Shown in pieces: positions 1 to 5,362 of a DNA stretch of 9,248 nucleotides (position 1 is the stretch's first letter; the number at the start of each line of letters is the position of its first letter). The stretch lies in assembly GCA_035525055.1 (NCBI GenBank), contig DATLEZ010000141.1:1-9248 (forward strand). Direction: 5' to 3'. Below the pieces are notes generated by a model. That model had not been told where the DNA came from, made no database searches, and was given only the letters and a program-made list of their open reading frames with translations. A program made the translations under genes and the position numbers. The stretch comes from DATEEG01 sp035525055. Its GTDB lineage: Bacteria > Actinomycetota > Acidimicrobiia > Spongiisociales > ZC4RG35.

Positions 1-76
1 TCGATGAGAGTGATCCGGAATCGAGTGCGTCCCGCAGGGTGGCCACCGCCTCGGCGCTGCGGGTCGGACCCCACAC
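1..76 (-). CDS. possible 5' end of an unidentified host gene, running off the left edge
   Basis: On the minus strand a frame is open from the tRNA remnant to the window edge. From a GTG at 76-74 it encodes about 25 residues of well-composed sequence with an amphipathic helix pattern (SAEAVATLRDALDSGSL). It lies directly downstream, on the same strand, of the displaced tRNA 3' half, where a host gene following the tRNA would be expected. No ATG and no strong ribosome binding site are visible, and the frame also stays open upstream through the tRNA sequence, so the start is a guess. The family is not recognised. Extending the sequence to the left would decide whether this is a gene. Confidence 0.3.
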   Translation of the reverse strand, partial: MWGPTRSAEAVATLRDALDSGSLSS

Positions 77-97
77 TTGGCCTAGCGCGTCGATTTG

Positions 98-141
98 CGC
101 CCTCGCCAGGATTCGAACCTGGGACACCCGGTTTAGGAAAC
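98..141 (-). pseudogene. displaced 3' half of tRNA-Arg(CCT)
   Basis: Read on the minus strand this is a tRNA 3' half: anticodon loop TTCCTAA, 3' anticodon stem ACCGG, variable loop GTGTC, a fully paired T-arm (CCAGG, loop TTCGAAT, CCTGG), acceptor strand CGAGGGC and discriminator G. The 5' half is missing: beyond 141 the sequence no longer pairs with the anticodon stem. Positions 94-141 match 5359-5406 at 43 of 48 bases, and four of the five differences are paired T-stem changes. This is best read as the original host 3' end, pushed away when the element inserted in the anticodon loop. It cannot give a tRNA by itself. Confidence 0.85.
123..141. other. left attachment core of the integrative element
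   Basis: These 19 bases (GACACCCGGTTTAGGAAAC) are identical to 5388-5406. They cover the anticodon loop, the 3' anticodon stem and the variable loop of tRNA-Arg(CCT). Identity ends at 142, inside the 5' anticodon stem. Tyrosine recombinases often use an anticodon stem-loop as the strand-exchange core, with the stem giving the inverted half-sites. The exact crossover cannot be placed within the identical block. Confidence 0.8.
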
Positions 142-209
142 TCCGCGGACGATTCTGACGACCAGGACGAAGACCCGGGAAGTCAATAGCTACTGGGGTT
201 TTTGCTTGC

Positions 210-242
210 GTCGCTTCCTGTCAGTTTCGGTCGCTTCTTGTC
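210..242. repeat. 13-bp direct repeat pair inside the left end
   Basis: GTCGCTTCCTGTC (210-222) and GTCGCTTCTTGTC (230-242) match at 12 of 13 bases with starts 20 bp apart, about two helical turns. They lie between the left core and the ACGGACAA pair. The second copy contains most of TTGTCC (238-243), the reverse complement of GGACAA in the arm repeats. Binding by an excisionase or the integrase is an inference. Confidence 0.5.
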
Positions 243-246
243 CTCT

Positions 247-266
247 GACGGACAAAATACGGACAA
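247..266. repeat. left arm-type repeat pair (ACGGACAA, 11-bp period)
   Basis: ACGGACAA occurs at 248-255 and 259-266, exactly 11 bp apart, with a G before the first copy. The same arrangement, GACGGACAA-NNN-ACGGACAA, occurs near the other end at 5271-5290, matching at 17 of 20 positions. The left pair begins 106 bp inside the left core and the right pair ends 97 bp from the right core. Both have the same strand orientation. Position, spacing and duplication suggest arm-type sites for the integrase N-terminal domain. Confidence 0.65.
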
Positions 267-304
267 CACTCGGTTTTTGGCGTCGAAACCATTCCTTTCT
301 GTAG

Positions 305-568
305 CAACGTTGCGTAACATCGGGCAAGAATAGCAATCTGGACCCGATCGAGGAACTGCGGCGGCTCTATCCACCCATCCTGACCACCGCCCACGTTGCC
401 GAGATGATGCAATGCACAATCGGCGACGTACGGGACAAGGTCCACAACAAACAGCTCAAGGCAATGCGTTGGGGTCAGCAGTTCCGCTTCTTCCGTGACG
501 AGGTGATCGCCACCCTGCAGAGAGTCGGCGATGACGAAGAGGACGATGTCGAGCGTGATGAGTCGTGA
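305..568 (+). CDS. excisionase-type HTH protein with unresolved start
   Basis: After a TAG at 302-304 this frame stays open to TGA at 566-568. It encodes an HTH region (LTTAHVAEMMQCTIGDVRDK), then a wing-like stretch (RWGQQFRFFRDEV) and a strongly acidic tail (GDDEEDDVERDES). The pattern is that of small MerR/excisionase-like DNA-binding proteins, and it parallels the next gene residue by residue, suggesting a duplicated pair. The first ATGs, at 404 and 407, would cut into the first HTH helix. The only start-like codon upstream in frame is CTG at 338, and there is no good ribosome binding site. The start may be non-canonical or the 5' end damaged. The true start is somewhere between 305 and 404. 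The end overlaps the next gene in a GTGA junction, so the two are probably translated together. Confidence 0.6.
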   Translation, partial: QRCVTSGKNSNLDPIEELRRLYPPILTTAHVAEMMQCTIGDVRDKVHNKQLKAMRWGQQFRFFRDEVIATLQRVGDDEEDDVERDES

Positions 569-795
569 GCGAGGGGAGCATCGACTACGACCGCTGGTAC
601 CCGGAGGTCCCGGCGGTGATGGACACCAGGCAGCTCGCTGAACTGTTGAGCACCAACGAGCAGATCGTTCGGGCGTGGGTCCGTGAGGGCATCATTCCGG
701 CACACCGCAAACCTGGTGGTCGCAAATTCACTTTCCTTCGCCACGAGATCTTCGACTGGCTGATCTCGAACCGATACGAGCCGGACGAAGCCTGA
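565..795 (+). CDS. excisionase-type HTH DNA-binding protein
   Basis: This 76-residue protein carries a winged HTH at about residues 18-68: helix-turn-helix in MDTRQLAELLSTNEQIVRAW, then KPGGRKFTFLRHEIFDWL, the form seen in phage and element excisionases and MerR-like regulators. It starts with GTG at 565, overlapping the TGA of the previous gene by four bases, which fixes the start and suggests translational coupling. Its paralogous neighbour shares the order LYP/WYP, HTH, G..F.F.R.E and a final hydrophobic helix. In an integrative element such proteins usually bend DNA at the att arms or control transcription. Which of the three HTH proteins here is the true excisionase cannot be told. Confidence 0.75.
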   Translation: MSEGSIDYDRWYPEVPAVMDTRQLAELLSTNEQIVRAWVREGIIPAHRKPGGRKFTFLRHEIFDWLISNRYEPDEA

Positions 796-798
796 GCC

Positions 799-1167
799 TT
801 AGATCAAGGGCAGCCGTCTCACCCTGACCCGTTCCGCATCGAAGACGACCACGGAGCCTGCCTCGAGGTCATCGGCAAGCTCGGGGAGGTTCGCTTCGAT
901 CAGGCTCGCCAGGTGAAACGCTCGGCGATTTGATGTCCGTCTGATCAGTATGATCGACGGTAGGCGTGCCTTGCTCTCCGCAAGCAAGGTCCCGAAGTCG
1001 GTGTCCGCCGAGATGAGTGCACGTCCGTTCTCCCGAGCTCTGTCGAGGATCTCAGGGTCGGCTGCCGACTCAAGCCCAATCTCGGCAACATGCTCGGCGT
1101 CGTGACCGTAAGCGCGTAGGAGGTCAGGTAGTTGACGAGAGAGGTTCTCGTCGACCAAGAACTTCAC
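799..1167 (-). CDS. DUF5615 PIN-like protein, probable toxin of a VapBC-type pair
   Basis: The 122-residue product matches the DUF5615 PIN-like pattern: an N-terminal strand with acidic residues (MKFLVDENLS, D6 and E7), and SADTDFG at about 53-59 with D55 and D57. These acidic residues are expected to hold the metal of a ribonuclease active site. DUF5615 proteins are typically encoded with DUF433 proteins as toxin and antitoxin. Here the GTG start at 1167-1165 overlaps the antitoxin TGA in a GTGA junction, consistent with coupling. It converges with the HTH gene ending at 795, with a three-base gap. Length is normal and nothing looks broken. The RNase activity is inferred from the family. Confidence 0.82.
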   Translation of the reverse strand: MKFLVDENLSRQLPDLLRAYGHDAEHVAEIGLESAADPEILDRARENGRALISADTDFGTLLAESKARLPSIILIRRTSNRRAFHLASLIEANLPELADDLEAGSVVVFDAERVRVRRLPLI

Positions 1168-1418
1168 ATTGGCTGACGGATCGGCAGCTCACGTTCCCGC
1201 ACCGCCTCTGCTGCGTAGCGCAAGGCCTCGGCCACGTCTTCGGCTTCCAGATCGGGGAGGTCGGTCAGAATCTCGTCGACAGTCATCCCGTCGGCGACCA
1301 TGGCCACCACGGTGGCGACCGGGATCCGCAGGCCGCGGATGCACGGCTGCCCGCTCATCTTGTTGGCTTCAACGGTGATGCGTGTGAATGTCATGTGTAC
1401 GGACAGCTTATCGGTCAT
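1164..1418 (-). CDS. DUF433 protein, probable antitoxin
   Basis: The 84-residue product contains the DUF433 signature GQPCIRGLRIPVATVV (about residues 23-38), followed by MVADGMTVDEILTDLPDLEAEDVAEAL, an HTH-like arrangement. DUF433 proteins usually precede DUF5615 genes and act as antitoxins and autorepressors. The ATG at 1418 has a GGGG stretch eight bases upstream; the ATG at 1394 (MTFTRI) is a plausible alternative without a better site. The pair runs opposite to the flanking element genes and may act as a stabilising module. No clear promoter was identified upstream. Confidence 0.8.
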   Translation of the reverse strand: MTDKLSVHMTFTRITVEANKMSGQPCIRGLRIPVATVVAMVADGMTVDEILTDLPDLEAEDVAEALRYAAEAVRERELPIRQPM

Positions 1419-1833
1419 TGCCAGACCCCACTCGACGTGCCGATCTCGTGCATCTCAGATACGGGCGATCCCGCTCAGTTTGTTGATCGTTGCTACGTGG
1501 CCTTTCCTTGGTCCAGACGACTCTGTTGATGAGATGCTGATGCTTCGGCTACACCAGGACATCCTTTGGAAGCTCCCATCCGATCAGCTCTGCGGTCTCC
1601 ATGCGAAGTCAGGTGGCAAGTTCCGCACTCCCCGAACCGTCTCGTGGCGACTCCGAAGGGGAGGGCGTTTCATCACCGGGTCGCTAATCTTTGGAGAGGA
1701 TATGCCAATCACGTTTACCATCTTCTCGACTACTTCGGTGTGGAGATCATGCTGAACAGTGACGGCAACGGCTGAAGGCAGGGTGCAGGGATCTGTCATA
1801 ACGCTGACACAAGATCCTGGCTCGATTAACGCG
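1419..1833. other. 415-bp stretch with no convincing gene
   Basis: Several frames are open in part here, but none shows a recognisable domain, a good start with a ribosome binding site, or a clear match to neighbours. The plus-strand frame ending at 1775 reads somewhat like protein near its end (GYANHVYHLLDYFGVE), and the frame ending at 1755 reads plausibly around 1530-1700. This could be a decayed gene with frameshifts. The first part should hold the promoter of the DUF433 gene on the minus strand. Confidence 0.4.
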
Positions 1834-2238
1834 ATGCGCCTCGGCCTATATCTGGTAGTGGTAATCTTGGTGGCCGCGTGTGGATGTACGCTGGGGAACT
1901 GCTTCGGGGCGCTGACCTTAAACACTAGAGACGTCGCTGAATGGGCAGCGTCAGATACCTACGTCCTGCGGCTTTGTGTCGCCGCCGAATGCGAGGAACG
2001 CCAGGTCGATAGCAGCGCTGACGAGTTAATAACGTTCGACCCCAACGTTCCCGATGATCTGACTCAGGGTCAATCAATCGGTGTAACTCTTACTGTGGAC
2101 AGCCCTGCCGGTAACCGGGAGGCATCAGGGGACGTGACGCTCGAAGTGACAAGTCCCAACGGTCCGGCGTGCGGCCCAGCGTGCGTATCGGGTCATCTGA
2201 CACCGGTCGGAGATTCGCTAAAGGTCGTTCAACCCTAA
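1834..2238 (+). CDS. putative small lipoprotein
   Basis: From ATG 1834 the product has 134 residues. It begins with a short signal peptide (MRLGLYLVVVILVAAC) ending in a lipobox, VAAC, with the lipidated cysteine at 16. The rest is acidic, with possible beta-rich stretches (GQSIGVTLTVDSPAG, SGDVTLEV) and several cysteines, including GPACGPACVSG near the end. It would sit on the outer face of the membrane. No ribosome binding site precedes 1834; an in-frame GTG at 1759 would add 25 residues ahead of the signal and is less likely. The family is not recognised. It lies within the element and converges with another putative lipoprotein gene. Confidence 0.6.
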   Translation: MRLGLYLVVVILVAACGCTLGNCFGALTLNTRDVAEWAASDTYVLRLCVAAECEERQVDSSADELITFDPNVPDDLTQGQSIGVTLTVDSPAGNREASGDVTLEVTSPNGPACGPACVSGHLTPVGDSLKVVQP

Positions 2239-2487
2239 GGCAGCCATTCAACAAGTACCGAGAGACCGTGGGACGGCGGGTTTCCTTGGAATGGACCATG
2301 ATGGACGGGTCAATAACACCGATGGACGTGGCTCCTGAGCAGTCGGTACGAGCCCGAATGACTACGACCACCATGGCCGATCAAGAATCCGACAGCGACG
2401 GTCATCGGGGAACGAGACCTGTCATATGTGGCTCTTCTCATCCGAGTGGGGATTGGCGGGTTCGGATGCGGGGTGGTGAGGGCCGGT
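2239..2487. other. 249-bp region between convergent lipoprotein genes, no gene seen
   Basis: This interval lies between the stop of the plus-strand lipoprotein gene and the hairpin beyond the minus-strand one. A plus-strand frame stays open through it and far into the opposite gene, but has no domain or plausible start and is taken as a shadow. No clear terminator for the upstream gene is visible. Confidence 0.4.
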
Positions 2488-2521
2488 TGGGCCAGGTGAT
2501 GCCCGGGTTCAGCCTGGCCCA
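2488..2521 (-). terminator. hairpin just beyond the minus-strand lipoprotein stop
   Basis: TGGGCCAGG (2488-2496) and CCTGGCCCA (2513-2521) form a perfect 9-bp stem with a 16-base loop that itself contains CCCGGG. It begins four bases past the stop of the gene ending at 2526, where a terminator is expected. No U-run follows in that direction, so intrinsic termination is only a possibility; mRNA 3' protection is another. Confidence 0.4.
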
Positions 2522-2525
2522 GCTG

Positions 2526-3041
2526 TCACCCTCTGGACCCCAAGACTTCGACGACAACGAATCCGGTGATTCTGGCTGGGGTGTCTTCAACCACATCAGC
2601 CACTTCATCGCGGATCCGATAGGTGCCAGGTCGCACATCCGGGATGAGGATTGGATACGTGTTCGGCACTGCCAAGGCAACAAGCTCGACGAAGGCATTG
2701 GAGTCAGGGTCATACTCGAGGACTGCGGGACTCCGGTCGTCGTAGCCTCTCACCAAGACATGGGTGGCCACCCACCCTTGTTCCTCAGTCCAGCACTCCC
2801 AGAAAGCGGCGACACTCACGACTGCGTTCTCGGAGACGCTGCCCTGTTCGACCGAGAGGTCGGCCCCCGAGTCGGGAGCAACCGGACTCGGGTCGACTTT
2901 GAGGACAGCGAGCGACTCCACTTCTACCTCCGACGAGGGTGGCTCCGCGCATCGCAATCCCTCCGGAGTGGTCTGTCGAGTACACGCGGTGGGAACCAAG
3001 ACCAAGATCGCCATAGCCGAGACACATCGGAATCCCTTCAT
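2526..3041 (-). CDS. putative lipoprotein or secreted protein
   Basis: The 171-residue product has a positively charged start and hydrophobic core (MKGFRCVSAMAILVLVPTAC) ending at Cys20, so it is probably exported and perhaps lipidated. The lipobox PTAC is weak because proline replaces the usual Leu/Val/Ile at -3. The mature part is acidic, with few cysteines (LRCAEP, FWECW) and a C-terminal beta-rich stretch (PDVRPGTYRIRDEV, then TGFVVVEV) resembling an Ig-like extracellular fold. ATG 3041 is preceded by AGGA at six bases' spacing; an in-frame ATG at 3059 would add six residues. The frame is open much further upstream, but that part looks non-coding. The family is not recognised. It is element cargo, divergent from the SEC-C gene. 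Confidence 0.65.
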   Translation of the reverse strand: MKGFRCVSAMAILVLVPTACTRQTTPEGLRCAEPPSSEVEVESLAVLKVDPSPVAPDSGADLSVEQGSVSENAVVSVAAFWECWTEEQGWVATHVLVRGYDDRSPAVLEYDPDSNAFVELVALAVPNTYPILIPDVRPGTYRIRDEVADVVEDTPARITGFVVVEVLGSRG

Positions 3042-3270
3042 GACAGTCCTGACCTTCATAACCACCAAGGCGATTCCATTGCTAGAGGGCGGGGCCTTCG
3101 GAGACTCTCGACGAGGCTTCAGTGTTGCAGATTCGAACTCGCGAGCGAGAGCGGCGCCCTCGTGGTCGGTGAGCAGTCGTGCTGACGTTTGCGAGAGTGT
3201 CCGATGCCCGCCTTGTACTCGATCGTCTTCCTTGACAGTCACCTCAAGTCCGCACCTGGATACGGACCTC

Positions 3271-3345
3271 ACCGCACACAGTTGCAACACGATTGGTTGC
3301 AGTAAACCAGTAAACTCGCATCGTGATGATGCAACTGTGTGCGGT
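3271..3345. promoter_or_regulatory. 16-bp perfect inverted repeat enclosing tandem octamers
   Basis: ACCGCACACAGTTGCA (3271-3286) is the perfect reverse complement of 3330-3345. Inside it a second pair, CACGAT (3288-3293) and ATCGTG (3320-3325), extends the dyad with a small bulge. The loop holds a tandem repeat of CAGTAAAC (3300-3307 and 3308-3315). The structure lies between the divergent lipoprotein and SEC-C genes, ending 20 bases before the SEC-C ATG at 3366. It could be an operator for a dimeric repressor, a folded mRNA leader or an iteron-like site. It has no U-run, so termination is unlikely. Confidence 0.7.
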
Positions 3346-3365
3346 CGGCACCACCTCCTGACGAG

Positions 3366-3911
3366 ATGACCCTCAACCGTCAGATACTCCGCAAGATCGA
3401 CGACCGGCTGCGCTCCGAGTCCGACCAGGAGACCGGCGAATGGATGGCCAAGGTCCCGATATCCGGCGCGGCCAAGGCCGTATGGCAGAGGTACTGCCAA
3501 GCGGTCGGCGTCCACATGGGCAAGGGCGTCGCCATCCTGATCCACCATGAGTTGGCGTCCGTCGTCGACGTTGACTTGGAGACGCTCGGAGACCGGCTCC
3601 ATTCAAGACAGGCCGAGCTCGAGGAGCGGGCGTCGGCCGTCGCTGTAGCCGAGGAGGAGCTGAAGCGTCGGCAGGGAGACCTCGAGATCAGGGAAGCAAG
3701 GGTCAGAGAACGCGAACGTGACGTCAAGAAACGGGAGAGCGACGCCCTCGTGGTGCAGCGTCGGATGACACAGGAGATGAGAGCAACTTCACGAACCCAG
3801 GCGACAGCCCAAACCCAGCGGAAGCTCGGACGCAACGACTCTTGCTGGTGTGAGTCGGGGAAGAAGTACAACAACTGTCATCTCGATCGGGATCAGGGTA
3901 GGGATGGTTAG
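3366..3911 (+). CDS. RHH-like, coiled-coil protein with a C-terminal SEC-C motif
   Basis: The 181-residue product has three parts. Residues about 27-66 (KVPIS, then AAKAVWQRYCQAVG and MGKGVAILIHHEL) fit a strand-helix-helix pattern like ribbon-helix-helix DNA-binding proteins. Residues about 70-140 are rich in Glu, Arg, Lys and Ala in heptad-like order and should form a coiled coil. Residues 155-173 (GRNDSCWCESGKKYNNCHL) are a clear SEC-C motif with zinc ligands Cys160, Cys162, Cys171 and His172, known from the SecA C-terminus and many other proteins. ATG 3366 is preferred because an upstream in-frame GTG at 3339 lies inside the inverted repeat; no strong ribosome binding site precedes either. 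It may bind the inverted repeat and regulate itself, which is inference. A 31-base gap separates it from the following HTH gene. Confidence 0.78.
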   Translation: MTLNRQILRKIDDRLRSESDQETGEWMAKVPISGAAKAVWQRYCQAVGVHMGKGVAILIHHELASVVDVDLETLGDRLHSRQAELEERASAVAVAEEELKRRQGDLEIREARVRERERDVKKRESDALVVQRRMTQEMRATSRTQATAQTQRKLGRNDSCWCESGKKYNNCHLDRDQGRDG

Positions 3912-3942
3912 TTAACGGTTGTATAGCTGCTAACGGCCTGAT

Positions 3943-4188
3943 ATGGTTGGCGAGGCGATGGCCTCAGCTACCCATCCCACATTGCCGTTCGACGAGGATT
4001 CCCCGGCGTCTTTCGACCGGTTACTGTCGGTCGAAGAACTTGCCGAGTATCTCGAGGTGCCGGTGAAGACCATCTACACCTGGCGACATCGCAACACCGG
4101 ACCCAAGGGCTTCAGGGTGGGCAAATACCTCCGCTTCCGCTGGCGCGATGTTCAGACATGGGTAGCCGAACGCGTCGCCGAGGGCTGA
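3943..4188 (+). CDS. excisionase-family HTH protein next to the integrase
   Basis: The product is up to 81 residues, with a typical winged HTH at about 27-77: LLSVEELAEYLEVPVKTIYT, then GPKGFRVGKYLRFRWRDVQTWV. This form is common for excisionase-family proteins encoded directly ahead of tyrosine recombinases in actinobacterial elements. The start is uncertain between ATG 3943 and ATG 3958; neither has a convincing ribosome binding site. The TGA at 4186-4188 is one base from the integrase GTG at 4190, so the two are almost certainly co-translated. It probably directs excision at the att sites or controls integrase expression. It is more distant from the two HTH proteins at 305-795 than those are from each other. 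Confidence 0.82.
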   Translation: MVGEAMASATHPTLPFDEDSPASFDRLLSVEELAEYLEVPVKTIYTWRHRNTGPKGFRVGKYLRFRWRDVQTWVAERVAEG

Positions 4189-5270
4189 CGTGGCGCACAT
4201 CAGACGACATCCGGTCGATCCCTCGAAATGGCAGGTCCGCTACATCGACCCCAGCGGCCGGGAACGCTCCAAGACCTTCCCGCGCAAGATCGACGCCGAG
4301 AGACACCTCATTCATGTCGAGGCCCAGAAGCAGCGCGCCGAATGGATCAACCCCGAGCTCTCGGCCACCAACCTGGGCGATTTCGCGGGGCGCTGGCTGA
4401 AGACACGGTCGCACCTCAAACCAAGAACCTTCGAGGGGTACTCGTCGTTGTTGCGCGTGCACATCCTCCCGGCATTCGGCACCACGCGGCTTGTCGGATC
4501 GACCGACTGGCAATCGAATCGTGGATGGCCGACCGGCGAGCGGTGGGATTGTCCGCCTCACGCCGGCGCCAGGCATTCCAGGTCCTTCGTCAGATCCTCG
4601 AAGCAGCGGTCCATGACCGGTACCTGCCGTCGAATCCAGCAGCCGGGGTCAAGCTCCCGAAGCTCGAGCAAAGAGAGCAGCTGTTCATCGAACCGGGACA
4701 GGTCGACCAGATCGCGACCCTCGTGCCAGATCCGTTCCGGGCCCTTGTCTACATCTTTGCCTACGGAGGCCTCAGGTGGGGCGAGGCGGTCGCCTTGCGT
4801 CGCCGACGAGTCGATGTGCTCAGAGGCCGACTCGAGGTCGCCGAGTCGATGTCAGACGTGGCCGGCCAACTCATCTTCGGACCGACCAAGAACTACCGCA
4901 ATCGCACCATCGTCCTACCCCGTTTCCTGCGCGACATGCTCAACGATCATCTTCTCCACCACACCGCTCCCGGCACGGAGGGTCTGCTCTTCACCGCCGA
5001 GAACGGCTCACCACTGCGGAACTCCAACTTCAACCGCCGAGTGTGGAAGCCGATCGTCGAGGCGGCCGGGCTACCGGACGGACTCAGAATTCATGACCTC
5101 CGCCACTCAGCCGTCGCCTTCTTGATCAGCCAGGGCGCCCACCCCGAGGCGATCAAGCGTTATATAGGCCACTCATCGATCGCGGTGACCATGGACATTT
5201 ATGGCCACCTGTTCCCATCCGACGCCGAGGATCTCGCCAACAGGCTCGACGTGCTGTTCCGCCGATCTCA

Positions 5271-5290
5271 GACGGACAAGAGACGGACAA
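5271..5290. repeat. right arm-type repeat pair inside the integrase gene
   Basis: ACGGACAA occurs at 5272-5279 and 5283-5290, 11 bp apart, in the same arrangement as 247-266. It lies in the codons for QTDKRRTKRP at the integrase C-terminus. It ends 97 bp before the right core. In the circular form the two pairs would flank the core at about 100 bp on each side. Confidence 0.65.
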
Positions 5291-5362
5291 AACGGCCACT
5301 CGATCCGATTTCCGACGCCGCTCAGAGCCGGTCGCAAGCCGCTGACCAGGGAGTTCTCTTTG

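Noticed and set aside
304..313. 10-bp palindrome GCAACGTTGC upstream of the first HTH gene
   Set aside because: It could be an operator, but it is short, isolated and not repeated, so it is not listed as a feature.
301..1496. GTAGCAACG at 301-309 and its reverse complement at 1488-1496
   Set aside because: Nine bases shared once each, with no further similarity around them; chance is a fair explanation.
1584..1925. Minus-strand 113-codon frame
   Set aside because: It overlaps the signal peptide of the plus-strand lipoprotein and shows no domain or ribosome binding site.
2169..3185. Long plus-strand open frame
   Set aside because: It is mostly antisense to the 2526-3041 lipoprotein gene, with low-complexity composition rich in Arg, Ser, Gly and Asp and no domain or start signal. 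It is a GC-driven shadow.
3042..3602. Minus-strand frame extending the 2526-3041 gene far upstream
   Set aside because: It is antisense to the SEC-C gene over part of its length, and the signal peptide at 3041 marks a natural start with AGGA ahead of it.
4480..4500. Programmed ribosomal frameshifting in the integrase
   Set aside because: No X-XXY-YYZ heptamer and no evident downstream structure; a mutation or sequencing error is simpler.
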